From positions 62,001 to 126,000 of the forward strand of contig NZ_LYVO01000007.1 in NCBI RefSeq assembly GCF_001984055.1: DNA of 64,000 nt. The letters run 5' to 3'. Shown here one piece after another: positions 10,414-18,727 of the stretch. The notes beneath the pieces were generated by a model. The model was not told where the DNA came from and made no database searches. It worked only from the letters and a program-made list of their open reading frames with translations. The DNA is from Variovorax sp. KK3. GTDB taxonomy: Bacteria; Pseudomonadota; Gammaproteobacteria; Burkholderiales; Burkholderiaceae_C. Numbering within the stretch: position 1 is the stretch's first letter; each line of letters begins with the position of its first letter. The translations under genes and the position numbers were made by a program.

Positions 10414-11154
10414 ATGGCTACGAGCAAGGTCGACAAGAACAACGAAGCGCAACGACGAACCTCGCGTGGTGCGCGCGGTGAAACCCGGCTGACGCGGTCC
10501 CAGATCCTCACGGAGGCGCTTCGCCTGGTCGACGAAGCCGGCATGGCGGCGCTGAACATGCGAGAGCTCGCGCGGCGGCTCGGCGTGTTCCCCACCAGCA
10601 TCTACTGGTACGTTCCGAGTCGGAATGAACTCGTGTCCGGCATGGTGGAGCTGGCCTTGTCGGACGTGGCCACGGACCTTCGCAACGGCGCCTGGCAGAC
10701 ACGGCTGCGGACCGTGCTGCGCCGCTTTCGCCGGGCCCTGCAGGCGCATCCGCATCTGGCCCACGTGATCGGTGCCGAGATGGTCAGCAACAGCGCGCTC
10801 GATCTCCCGCTGCTCGAATATATCGTCTCGGCATTGGAAGATGCCGGCTTCAAGGGCGCCGGCCTGGTCACGGCGTACAACACCGTCATCGCCGCGATGT
10901 GCGGTTTCGTGACCCTGGAGCTCGCGCCGCCGCCACCCGAAGACACGGCGGCGTGGGCCGGCAGCCTGCAAGAGGAAATGGCCTCGATCTCCCCCGCCGA
11001 GTACCCGGCACTGTCGAGGAACCTGAAGAACCTGGAGAACCGCGCGTTCGTTCTGCGCTGGTCCAGCGGTACCGAAAAGCCCATGGACTCGAGCTTCGAC
11101 CTCTGGGTCGACGTCATGATCCAGGGGCTCGCGCTGAAGGGCGCCGGTTCGTAG
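10414..11154 (+). CDS. TetR family transcriptional regulator
   Basis: 246 residues. The helix-turn-helix lies at about residues 28-75 (RSQILTEALRLVDEAGMAALNMRELARRLGVFPTSIYWYVPSRNEL), after an unusually basic and polar N-terminal extension. The long helical effector domain is of the type seen in TetR proteins with extended C-termini. It ends 5 bases from the convergent acetoacetyl-CoA synthetase gene, so it may control that operon or the Bug gene; neither is proven. Confidence 0.9.
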   Translation: MATSKVDKNNEAQRRTSRGARGETRLTRSQILTEALRLVDEAGMAALNMRELARRLGVFPTSIYWYVPSRNELVSGMVELALSDVATDLRNGAWQTRLRTVLRRFRRALQAHPHLAHVIGAEMVSNSALDLPLLEYIVSALEDAGFKGAGLVTAYNTVIAAMCGFVTLELAPPPPEDTAAWAGSLQEEMASISPAEYPALSRNLKNLENRAFVLRWSSGTEKPMDSSFDLWVDVMIQGLALKGAGS

Positions 11155-11159
11155 CCGAC

Positions 11160-13133
11160 TCAGCGCGAAAGCCGCGCCGCATGCGCCATGAACGGCTCCA
11201 GGCTGTGCGGATTGGCCATGGTGTCGCGATCCACCACGTCGACCGCCGTCAGGCCCAGCAGCAGCTTGCGCACGGGCACTTCCATTTTCTTGCCCGTGAG
11301 CGTGCGCGGCACCTCCTCGATGGCGTGCACCTCGTCGGGCACGTGCCTGGCCGACGCCTGCTCGCGAATGGCTTGCCGCACGCGCTGAACAAGCGCCTCG
11401 TCGAGCGACCGGCCCGGCGCCGGCACGACGAACAGCAGAAGCAGCGAGGGCCGTCCCAGGTATTCCATGTCGACGAGCAGGGAGTCGGCCACCTCGGGCA
11501 AGCTTTCGACCACGCTGTAGATCTCGGCCGTGCCCATGCGGATGCCATGGCGATTGATGGTGGCATCCGAGCGCCCGTAAATGACGGCGCTCCCGCCCGG
11601 CGTGAAGCGGACCCAGTCGCCGTGCCGCCAGATGCCCGGGTACATGGCGAAATAGCTTTCGCGGTAGCGGGTGCCGTCGGCATCGTTCCAGAACTGCGTC
11701 GGCATGGATGGAATGGGGTGCGTCACGACCAGCTCGCCGGTCTCGCCGATCACACGCTGGCCGTTGTCGTCGAACGCATAGGCTGCCACGCCCAACTCCC
11801 TGCATTGCAGCTCGCCAGCGACCACCGGCAACGTGGGTGCGCACGCCACGAAGCCCGAAGCGATGTCCGTGCCCCCGCTGATCGATGCGAGCCAGACGTC
11901 GCTTTTGACGGCGTCGTACACCCAACGATAGGCATCGGGCGGCAGCGGCGAACCGGTGGAGTTGATGGCGCGCAGGCTTTGCAGCGCCGCGAACTCGCGC
12001 GGCCGCAGCCGGGCCTTCATGCACTGCACCAGGTAGGCGGCCCCGCAGCCGAACAAGGTCACGCGATGCGTGTCGACGAGGCGCCAGACCGATGTTGCGT
12101 CCGGCCAGGCCGGGTTGCCGTCGTACAGCACCAGCGTCGCGCCAACCAGCAGTCCGCCGACCTGCAGGTTCCAGACGATCCAGCCCGTGCCGCCGAGGAA
12201 CAGCAGCCGGTCTTGCGGCTGCAGGTCGTGCTGCAGGCCGAGCGTCTTCAGATGCGTGAGCACAATGCCGCCGTGGCTGTGGACGATGGCCTTGGGCAGC
12301 CCGGTGGTGCCCGACGAGTAGACGATCCACAACGGGTGGGAGAACGGCACGCGCTCGAAAACGAGCTCGGCTTCGTGGGCAGTCGCGTCGTCCCATGCCA
12401 GCACGTCGAGCGTTCCGCAGTCGATCGTGCCGGCCGCCGGGCCGCCGACGCAGATCACGGCCCGAAGGCCGAGAAGCGACCGCGCGATCTCCGCCATGAC
12501 GGCGCTGCGATCGTGCACGCGGCCGTTGTAGCTGTAGCTGTCCACCGTGAAGAGCACCTTGGGCTCGATCTGGCCGAAGCGCGCCAGCACGACGCCCGTG
12601 CCCATGTCGGGCGAGCAGCTGGACCAGATGGCGCCGAGGCTGGCGCACGCGAGGAACGCGACCACCGTCTCGGCCCGGTTCGGCATGCAGGACACGACCC
12701 GATCGCCCGGCCCCACGCCGAGTGCCCGCAGCGTATGCGCCAGCGCGCCGGCCTGCCGCCGCAGGTCCTGCCAGCTCACCTCTGTTGCGCCGTCGACTTC
12801 GTTGCAGACGACGAGCGCCGGCTCCGTCGAACTGGCGCGTGCGAACGCATGCTCGGCATAGTTGAGGCGCGTGTTGGGGTACCACTGGGCGCCAGGCATC
12901 TTGCGGTCGGCCAGAACGGGCGCTCGCGAGCCCTCGCTGCGCACTTCGAAGAAGTCCCACACCGCGTTCCAGAGCAGATCCGGCTGGTCCACGGACCATT
13001 GCCACAGGGCTTCGTAGCTGTCGAACGGGCGGGCGTGCCGCTTCGACAACCATTCGGTGAACGCCGTCAGCCAGGCACGTTGGATGCGCGCCTCGTCGGG
13101 CGCCCACAGAACTTCGGCATCTTCCACGGTCAT
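11160..13133 (-). CDS. Acetoacetate-CoA ligase (acetoacetyl-CoA synthetase)
   Basis: 657 residues, the normal length for this branch of the ANL superfamily. The N-terminal family segment (WYPNTRLNYAEH), the P-loop-like YSSGTTGLPKAIVHSHGG, the YGRSDATINRHGIRMGTAEIY hinge and the C-terminal catalytic-lysine region (TGKKMEVPVRKLL) are all present. It should activate acetoacetate or a related beta-keto acid to its CoA ester using ATP. It is the last gene of the minus-strand run from the MOSC gene, and its start overlaps the RidA stop (ATGA at 13130-13133). Next to a beta-transaminase, it could activate the keto acid that enzyme makes. Confidence 0.93.
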   Translation of the reverse strand: MTVEDAEVLWAPDEARIQRAWLTAFTEWLSKRHARPFDSYEALWQWSVDQPDLLWNAVWDFFEVRSEGSRAPVLADRKMPGAQWYPNTRLNYAEHAFARASSTEPALVVCNEVDGATEVSWQDLRRQAGALAHTLRALGVGPGDRVVSCMPNRAETVVAFLACASLGAIWSSCSPDMGTGVVLARFGQIEPKVLFTVDSYSYNGRVHDRSAVMAEIARSLLGLRAVICVGGPAAGTIDCGTLDVLAWDDATAHEAELVFERVPFSHPLWIVYSSGTTGLPKAIVHSHGGIVLTHLKTLGLQHDLQPQDRLLFLGGTGWIVWNLQVGGLLVGATLVLYDGNPAWPDATSVWRLVDTHRVTLFGCGAAYLVQCMKARLRPREFAALQSLRAINSTGSPLPPDAYRWVYDAVKSDVWLASISGGTDIASGFVACAPTLPVVAGELQCRELGVAAYAFDDNGQRVIGETGELVVTHPIPSMPTQFWNDADGTRYRESYFAMYPGIWRHGDWVRFTPGGSAVIYGRSDATINRHGIRMGTAEIYSVVESLPEVADSLLVDMEYLGRPSLLLLFVVPAPGRSLDEALVQRVRQAIREQASARHVPDEVHAIEEVPRTLTGKKMEVPVRKLLLGLTAVDVVDRDTMANPHSLEPFMAHAARLSR

Positions 13134-13531
13134 GGCGCGGCGCCTGCGATCACGGCCAGGGCCGAGATCTCGACCGCCATGCCCGGCGTGAGGAAGCCGA
13201 TGCCCGTGACGGTCGCGCTCGCGGGGTAGGGCGCCGCCAGGTGTCGCTTGCGCGCGTCGTTGACGGCCGCATAGCTGGTGGCGTCGCGCAGGTAGATGGT
13301 GAGCGACACCAAGTCCGACATGCTTCCGCCGGCCGCCTCGACGATCGTGCGGATGTTGCGGAAGATGACATCCGCCTGTGCGGCAGCGTCGGGCGGCGAT
13401 GTCGTGTCCTCTACGACACCCGACTGGCCGGCGATGGCCAGCAGCCGGCCCGGGGGCGCGAGGAGGCCGTTGGAGTAGGGCCCGATCGGGCGCTTGATGC
13501 CGGCCGGGTCGATGGCTTGTGCGTGGTTCAT
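13130..13531 (-). CDS. RidA/YjgF family protein
   Basis: 133 residues with the family pattern: GPYSNGLLA near the N-terminus, AQADVIFRNIRTIVEAAGGSMSDLVSLTIYL in the middle and a closing EISALAVI strand. RidA enzymes hydrolyse reactive enamines and imines. The segment that usually reads PxRSxV, holding the substrate-carboxylate arginine of true RidA, here reads PASATV, so this is probably a different Rid subgroup with another substrate. It sits between a receptor gene and acetoacetyl-CoA synthetase in one transcription unit. Confidence 0.88.
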   Translation of the reverse strand: MNHAQAIDPAGIKRPIGPYSNGLLAPPGRLLAIAGQSGVVEDTTSPPDAAAQADVIFRNIRTIVEAAGGSMSDLVSLTIYLRDATSYAAVNDARKRHLAAPYPASATVTGIGFLTPGMAVEISALAVIAGAAP

Positions 13532-13565
13532 GCGAGTCTGCTGCCTGGGGTGCGGTGGGCTCGAC

Positions 13566-14603
13566 TCAATCTTCCAGCACGATATTGGCCGTACGGGCGA
13601 GCGCCTGCCAGTTCTTGAGGTCGGCGTCCATGTAGCTGCGAAGGGCGGTGCCGGTGAGGTAGTGCGGCTCCGCGCCCGCGGCTGTCAGGTCTTTGCGGTA
13701 CTCGGGGCTCGCCGTGATGCCGGCCAGTTCGCGCTTGAGGCGATCGACGACGTCGGCGGGCAGCCGCGCCGGCCCGATGAGCACGAAGTACGAAGTCGGC
13801 GTGAGCTTGGGAAAGCCCGCTTCGGCAGTCGTGGGCACCTGGGGAAGCAGCGGATGGCGAGTCGCACCGGTCTGCGCCAGCGCATGGATGCGGCCCTCGC
13901 GGCCCACCACGCTGACGGCGGTCAGCGTGCCGAAGGCGATCTGGCCCGACATCAGGTCTTGCAGCAGCGGTGCGCCGCCGCGATAGGGAACGTGCGTCAT
14001 CGAGATGCCGGTCTGCGCTTCGAGCTCGGCCGTTCCCAAGTGCAGCGCCGAGCCGACGCCGGCGGAGCCGTAGTTGATGTCTTTGCCCTTGCTGCGCGCG
14101 TGGTCGACGAACTCGCCGAGCGTCCTGGCCGCGACGGCGTTGTTGGCGACGAAGACCAGCGGGTTGAGAGCGACGGTCGACACGTAGCTGAAGTCGGCTT
14201 GCAGCGACCAGGGGGACTTGCGCCGCATCGCGCTGCCGATGGTGAGGTCCGAGCTCTGCAGCATCAGGGTGTAGCCGTCCGGAGCCGCCCGCATCAGCTC
14301 GTGGGTGGCGATGAGCGTGGAGGCGCCGGGCTTGTTGTCGACGACGACCGGCTGCCCCAGGCTTGCCTGCAGCCGGTGGGCCACGGCGCGCGCGATGCCA
14401 TCGGCCCCGCCGCCCGCCGGGTAGCCCACGAGCAGCCGCACTGGGCGCACCGGGTAGCTCGGCGATGAATCCTGTGCGGACACCTGTGCGGACACCTGTG
14501 CGGACACCTGTGCGGACACCGGTGCCTGCGCGCCCAGCAGCAGGCTTGCCAACACCAGCACCAGGCGCCGGCGAGAAGGCGCGAATCGATCGTCAGACTG
14601 CAT
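13566..14603 (-). CDS. Bug/TctC-type solute receptor with a repeated signal-peptide end
   Basis: 345 residues. The signal peptide RRRLVLVLASLLLGAQAPVSAQ is followed by a VSAQ unit repeated in tandem, encoded by four identical 12-bp units. The mature protein has the Bug signatures PVRLLVGYPAGG, VVVDNKPGAS and PDGYTLML. It should capture a carboxylate in the periplasm. It lies between the 2Fe-2S reductase gene and RidA in the minus-strand operon, so its ligand is probably the substrate of that pathway. Confidence 0.92.
   Translation of the reverse strand: MQSDDRFAPSRRRLVLVLASLLLGAQAPVSAQVSAQVSAQVSAQDSSPSYPVRPVRLLVGYPAGGGADGIARAVAHRLQASLGQPVVVDNKPGASTLIATHELMRAAPDGYTLMLQSSDLTIGSAMRRKSPWSLQADFSYVSTVALNPLVFVANNAVAARTLGEFVDHARSKGKDINYGSAGVGSALHLGTAELEAQTGISMTHVPYRGGAPLLQDLMSGQIAFGTLTAVSVVGREGRIHALAQTGATRHPLLPQVPTTAEAGFPKLTPTSYFVLIGPARLPADVVDRLKRELAGITASPEYRKDLTAAGAEPHYLTGTALRSYMDADLKNWQALARTANIVLED
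14471..14518. repeat. Four exact 12-bp tandem repeats
   Basis: The unit CCTGTGCGGACA occurs four times without a mismatch, inside the receptor gene. Because 12 is a multiple of three, copy-number change keeps the frame and would only add or remove a VSAQ block at the signal-peptidase site. Confidence 0.9.
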
Positions 14604-14636
14604 GGAAATGCTCCAGTGAAATGAGAAGGGGGCGGA

Positions 14637-15599
14637 TCAAAGTTGCAGCACCAGCAGCGGGCTCTTGCTGCGTGAAACGCAGGCGCACATGAGTCGGCCC
14701 TCGGCGCGGTCTTCGTCCAGCAGGAAGTCGTCGCGATGATCGATCTCGCCCTGCTGCACCGTGACCAGGCAGGCGCCGCAGTTGCCGGCGCGGCAATCGG
14801 CACGGACGGCAGCCCCGGCCGCGAGCAGCGCATCAAGCAAGCTCTGGTGCGGCGGCACCCGCAGCGTCAGGCCGCTGACGTCGAGCCGGACCTCGAAGGC
14901 GCCTGCGTCCTCGGTCGCGGCCGCTTCGAACCGTTCGAAGTGCACGTACGACGGCGCATGGCCGGCGTCGGCCGCATGCCGGCGCATCGCGTCGATGAAG
15001 CCCGCGGGCCCGCAAACGTAGAAGTTCGAAATGCCCGGCGTTCGCATGGCGATGCCCGCGAGCCGGCGCTCGATGTCGTCGCGCGACAGCCCGAAATGCG
15101 TGTGCACCGCCACGCCCGGCAGCGCCTCCAGATCGGCCAGGAACGCGGCCTGCTCGGCGTCGTGGCAGAAGTAGTGCAGCACGGCGTCTGCGTGCTCGCG
15201 GGCAAGCCGCTCCGCCATGCAGAGCAGCGGCGTGATGCCGATCCCACCGGCAACCAGCACGTGCGCCCCGGCATGCGGGACGAGCGCGAAGGCATTGCGT
15301 GGAGGCTCGCATTCCACGATGCTGCCCGCTCGCACGTGGGCGTGCAGATGGGAGGAACCGCCCCGGCTTCGCGGGTGGAGCAGCACGCCGATGTCGTAGC
15401 TCGGCACCGCCCGCCCGGGTTCGGGCGCGTTGAGCAGCGAATAGGAACGCGCAACGACCGCGCCATCGCCGAGCGGCAGATGCAGCACGACGTGGGCACC
15501 CGGTTCGAATGACGGGAGCACGCCGCCCCCGGCGGGGCGCAGCACGTAGCGCATCACCCGCGTCGTCTCGCGCCGGACTTCGGTCACCACGAGCTTCAT
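14637..15599 (-). CDS. PDR/VanB-type ferredoxin reductase (FMN/NAD(P)H/2Fe-2S)
   Basis: 320 residues. The order is a flavin-binding barrel (RSYSLLNAPE at about residues 50-60), a nucleotide-binding domain (VLVAGGIGITPLL, about 115-127) and a C-terminal plant-type ferredoxin domain with DCRAGNCGACLV and a fourth cysteine in LMCACVS. This fits reductases that pass electrons from NAD(P)H to a partner oxygenase or molybdenum enzyme. Its start overlaps the stop of the MOSC gene (ATGA at 15596-15599). No Rieske oxygenase is adjacent, so the MOSC protein is the likely electron acceptor. Confidence 0.92.
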   Translation of the reverse strand: MKLVVTEVRRETTRVMRYVLRPAGGGVLPSFEPGAHVVLHLPLGDGAVVARSYSLLNAPEPGRAVPSYDIGVLLHPRSRGGSSHLHAHVRAGSIVECEPPRNAFALVPHAGAHVLVAGGIGITPLLCMAERLAREHADAVLHYFCHDAEQAAFLADLEALPGVAVHTHFGLSRDDIERRLAGIAMRTPGISNFYVCGPAGFIDAMRRHAADAGHAPSYVHFERFEAAATEDAGAFEVRLDVSGLTLRVPPHQSLLDALLAAGAAVRADCRAGNCGACLVTVQQGEIDHRDDFLLDEDRAEGRLMCACVSRSKSPLLVLQL

Positions 15600-16459
15600 G
15601 GCGACCCCCTTCGGGCATACACCGGGATGTCCAGGCCGTTCCAGCTCAGGTTGACGAATTCGTGGGTGTCGTGAATCGAGCCGTCGAAAACCTCCACGGC
15701 ATCGCCCGGCCGCACCGGTCCGCCCACGACCACGTCGATCATCACGCCCAGGTCCTGGTGGCCGAAGTTCTTGACGAGTGCTTGCGGAATGCCGGCATCC
15801 TTCGTGCCCGACGCCGGATCGATCATCGTGATCGCGCAGCGGCGCGTGGGCATGATGACGTGCCCCACGGCGCCACCCAGTCGCATGGACCGGCCCACCC
15901 AGCGCAGCTCGTCCCACGGCTCGACGCCGTCGATGTAGACGTTGGCGCGAAAGCGCCTCGGGTCCAGCGCGTCGCGCTTCATGCGCCCGGCCAGGTCGCG
16001 CACGGTGGCCAGGTTGATGACGGACACGGTCGAATGCAGCCCGGCGTCGACCATGGCCATGTCGGTGAAGATGTTGCGACGGCCGCGCACGAGCCGAGGC
16101 CGTCCCTGCGGCACCAGCTGCAAGTGGTCGATCACGAAGTCGATGAAGCCTTCCACGCTTTGCGGGTCGTCGAGTCGCACGGTCACCGCGCGCCCACCCG
16201 GGGCAGCGCAAGTCAACGAACCGGACGCTTCGTCCATGCGCAGGTTCAACCTCGATAGCCCGCTGTGCGCCAGCAGCGCGATGAATTCCATCTTCGCCCT
16301 GGGCTTGTAGGTGTTGTCGTCGTAGCGCCAGGTGCCGTCGGTGACGGCGAATTCGCGGTCGAGCGGAAAGCCCTGTCCAGGAACGAGCTCGACCGCGTCG
16401 AGCGACTCGCCCGAGAAGCCCTTGACGGGATAGCGAAACAGTGAGGCGATGGCGGACAA
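15596..16459 (-). CDS. MOSC domain protein, likely molybdenum-cofactor N-reducing enzyme
   Basis: 287 residues from a TTG start with an AGGA ribosome site just upstream. Residues 1-110 form the MOSC N-terminal beta-barrel (LFRYPVKGFSGESLDAVEL). The MOSC domain follows with RRCAITMIDPASG, where Cys208 sits at the position of the molybdenum-ligating cysteine of mARC/YcbX enzymes. These reduce N-hydroxylated compounds using electrons from a flavin/iron-sulphur partner. The overlapping reductase gene downstream supplies exactly such a partner, so the pair looks like a split two-protein version. Confidence 0.88.
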   Translation of the reverse strand: MSAIASLFRYPVKGFSGESLDAVELVPGQGFPLDREFAVTDGTWRYDDNTYKPRAKMEFIALLAHSGLSRLNLRMDEASGSLTCAAPGGRAVTVRLDDPQSVEGFIDFVIDHLQLVPQGRPRLVRGRRNIFTDMAMVDAGLHSTVSVINLATVRDLAGRMKRDALDPRRFRANVYIDGVEPWDELRWVGRSMRLGGAVGHVIMPTRRCAITMIDPASGTKDAGIPQALVKNFGHQDLGVMIDVVVGGPVRPGDAVEVFDGSIHDTHEFVNLSWNGLDIPVYARRGSP

Positions 16460-16553
16460 GTGCGATTCCTGCTGGCAGTACGTTGTCGATGCCCGCGATC
16501 GTCGTCGGCGCCGTCATCGCCATCTGTCATCGCAACGACAGTTGGCCGCCGGT

Positions 16554-17282
16554 TCATCCGACGTCGGGCCAACCGTTCGTGCCGATGGCACGCAGACGGG
16601 CGGTGTCGAGCACCGTGATGGCGCCGTACTCCGTCGCAATGACGCCGGCTGCGCGCAGGCGCGCCAATGCGCGGTTGCAGCGCTGCCTGGAGAATCCGGT
16701 GAGGCTCGCGAGTTCCTCCTGGGAGACATGCAGCGCGCGCGACGCACCCGGATTGAGGTCCGGATGGAACATGCCGGCCAGCGCCCGCGCCACCTGGTCG
16801 TCCACCGGCATCGTGGTCCGCGCCGAGAAGCTGCCGATGAACCACTGAAGCCGATGGTTGATGTTGCGCAGCAGGGCGGCGTTGAAGGGCAGGCTCTCTT
16901 GCAGCAGCCAGTCGAAGACATCTTGCGGCATGCAGCTCACGCGGCTCTCGCGCAGCGCGACGATGTCGCCGTGCCGGGGAAACCGGCCGAGCAGCGTGCC
17001 GTGGCCGAACCAGGCGTCGACGCCGAGGCTCGAGAGCGTGACCTCGCGGCCGTCGCGGTTGCAGAGCGACCACTTGAGCAAGCCCTCCAGCACCGAGTAG
17101 GCGTGCGTGGCGACCTCGCCGCCGCGGGCCAGGTACTGACCCGGCGCCAGGCGCCGCTCGGTCATGCGCGAGGCGACCCAGCGCCGTCGTTCGCCATCGA
17201 TGGCTCGATACCAGGCCGTCTGGTCCAGAAAGCCTTGCAGGCTCGTCGGGTTGCCGGGGGGAACTCGCTTCAAAGCTCGCAT
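16554..17282 (-). CDS. Crp/Fnr family transcriptional regulator
   Basis: 242 residues: a cyclic-nucleotide-binding-like barrel (about 25-150, LAPGQYLARGGEVATHAYSVLEG) and a helix-turn-helix (about 185-225, VSQEELASLTGFSRQRCNRALARL). No Fnr-type N-terminal cysteine cluster is visible. A good AGGAG lies upstream of the ATG. It heads the minus-strand genes (94 bases before the MOSC start) and is divergent from the beta-transaminase, so it probably controls one or both directions. Confidence 0.92.
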   Translation of the reverse strand: MRALKRVPPGNPTSLQGFLDQTAWYRAIDGERRRWVASRMTERRLAPGQYLARGGEVATHAYSVLEGLLKWSLCNRDGREVTLSSLGVDAWFGHGTLLGRFPRHGDIVALRESRVSCMPQDVFDWLLQESLPFNAALLRNINHRLQWFIGSFSARTTMPVDDQVARALAGMFHPDLNPGASRALHVSQEELASLTGFSRQRCNRALARLRAAGVIATEYGAITVLDTARLRAIGTNGWPDVG

Positions 17283-17321
17283 GTACCGCTCCTGATGCGC
17301 GAAATGGTGGCCTCCGGTTGA

Positions 17322-17358
17322 ATGTACGGTGTACAGTTAGTGCTTGTACAGCGTACAT
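17322..17358. promoter_or_regulatory. 37-bp compound palindrome (paired TGTAC..GTACA sites)
   Basis: TGTACGGTGTACA (17323-17335) and TGTACAGCGTACA (17345-17357) are each near-palindromes and also near-complements of each other; their centres are 22 bp apart, about two helical turns. The sites lie between the divergent Crp-type regulator and transaminase genes. The motif resembles operators of GntR- or TetR-type dimers more than Crp/Fnr sites. Confidence 0.65.
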
Positions 17359-17372
17359 CGAATGCGTATCAT
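17344..17372 (+). promoter_or_regulatory. Candidate sigma-70 promoter of the transaminase gene
   Basis: TTGTAC (17344-17349), a 17-base spacer and TATCAT (17367-17372). The -10 matches consensus at five of six positions, the -35 at three. The right-hand half of the compound palindrome covers the -35, so a bound protein would be expected to block or modulate initiation about 25 bases before the GTG start. Confidence 0.45.
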
Positions 17373-17404
17373 CCGGCCATCGCCGAACAACGTGGAGTCG
17401 TGCC

Positions 17405-18706
17405 GTGCATATCGAAGACGGGATCGACCGAGCCCTTGGCCAATGCATCGACGCGTATGTCGACCGCACGCCGGAAAGCCGAAAGCAGTTCGAGTTCGCA
17501 CAGCGTCACCTGCCTGCGGGAAACACGCGCTCCGTTCTGTTCTACGAGCCTTATCCCTTGGCGATGAATCGTGGAGAGGACGCGCTGCTCTGGGATCTCG
17601 ATGGCCATCGCTACGTGGATTTTCTGGGGGAGTACACCGCGGGCCTCTACGGGCACTCCAACGCCGTCATCCGTGCCGCGCTCCACCGCACCATCGATGC
17701 CGGCTTGAGTCTGACGGGGCACAACGAACTGGAAGGCCGCCTCGCCGCGCTCATCTGCAGCCGCATTGCGTCGCTCGAGCGCATTCGCTTCACCAACTCG
17801 GGTACAGAAGCCAATCTTCTGGCGGTGGCGGTTGCAAAGGCGTTCACGCGACGGTCGATGGTCATGGTCTTCGAGGGCGGCTACCACGGCGGCGTGCTCA
17901 CCTTTGCGCAGGGGCCGGCGACGATCAACGTTCCGCACGATTTCCTGCTGGCCCGCTACAACGACATCGACAGTGTCGACCGTCTGTTCGAGCGCCATGG
18001 CACGGAGATCGCCGTCGTGCTGGTCGAGCCCATGCAGGGGGCCGCCGGCTGCATCCCGGGCGATCCGGCGTACCTCGAACACTTGCGCCAGCGAAGCAGC
18101 GAACACGGCGCGCTGCTGGCCTTCGACGAGGTGATGACCTCGCGGCTGGCACCTGGCGCACGCCAGGATCAGATATCGGTTCGGCCCGATCTGACCACCC
18201 TGGGCAAGTACATCGGCGGCGGCATGTCGTGTGGCGCCTTCGGGGGGCGCAGCGACATCATGGACCTGTTCGATCCGCGCAGGAAAGATGCGCTCCCGCA
18301 CGCGGGAACCTTCAACAACAACGTGATGAGCATGGCCGCCGGCATCGCCGGGCTGGAACAGGTGTTCACGCCGGACGCCTGTATCGATCTGAACGCCAAG
18401 GGCGATGCGTTGCGCGATCGCCTCAACGGCATCTGCGCGCAGAGGCGGCTGCCGTTCCAGTTCAGCGGGCTGGGGTCGACCATGAACTTCCATCCGACCG
18501 GCAATGCGATCAGGTCGACCGCGGATCTTCGGAGTTGCGACACCCGGTTTCGCGATCTCTTCTTCTTCTCGATGCTCGAACAGGGCATCTATGTCGCGCG
18601 CCGCGGCTTCGTGGTGCTTTCGCTGCCGACCACGCTGGCCGACATCGACCGGTTTGCCGAGGCTTTCGACAACTTCGCCGACAAGTGCGGGCCGCTGCTG
18701 GGCTGA
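17405..18706 (+). CDS. Beta-amino acid aminotransferase (class III, VpAT-like)
   Basis: 433 residues from a GTG at 17405 with GGAG seven bases upstream; the longer frame would run through the operator. The protein closely resembles the beta-phenylalanine aminotransferase of Variovorax paradoxus in length and throughout: NTRSVLFY, EYTAGLYGHS, FTNSGTEAN, YHGGVL, DEVMTSRLAP, TTLGKYIGGG with PLP lysine K268, and RRGFVVLSLP. The two arginines used by that enzyme for the substrate carboxylate (its R41 and R398) correspond to R42 and R400. It should convert beta-amino acids to beta-keto acids. Glutamate-1-semialdehyde aminomutase is the alternative annotation but fits less well. Confidence 0.88.
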   Translation: MHIEDGIDRALGQCIDAYVDRTPESRKQFEFAQRHLPAGNTRSVLFYEPYPLAMNRGEDALLWDLDGHRYVDFLGEYTAGLYGHSNAVIRAALHRTIDAGLSLTGHNELEGRLAALICSRIASLERIRFTNSGTEANLLAVAVAKAFTRRSMVMVFEGGYHGGVLTFAQGPATINVPHDFLLARYNDIDSVDRLFERHGTEIAVVLVEPMQGAAGCIPGDPAYLEHLRQRSSEHGALLAFDEVMTSRLAPGARQDQISVRPDLTTLGKYIGGGMSCGAFGGRSDIMDLFDPRRKDALPHAGTFNNNVMSMAAGIAGLEQVFTPDACIDLNAKGDALRDRLNGICAQRRLPFQFSGLGSTMNFHPTGNAIRSTADLRSCDTRFRDLFFFSMLEQGIYVARRGFVVLSLPTTLADIDRFAEAFDNFADKCGPLLG

Positions 18707-18727
18707 ACGCCGAGACCCGCGCGGGGA

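Noticed and set aside
10021-13107. Very long open frame on the minus strand in a different frame from acetoacetyl-CoA synthetase
   Set aside because: It has the Arg/Ala/Pro-rich composition of shadow frames in GC-rich DNA and overlaps strongly supported genes on both strands.
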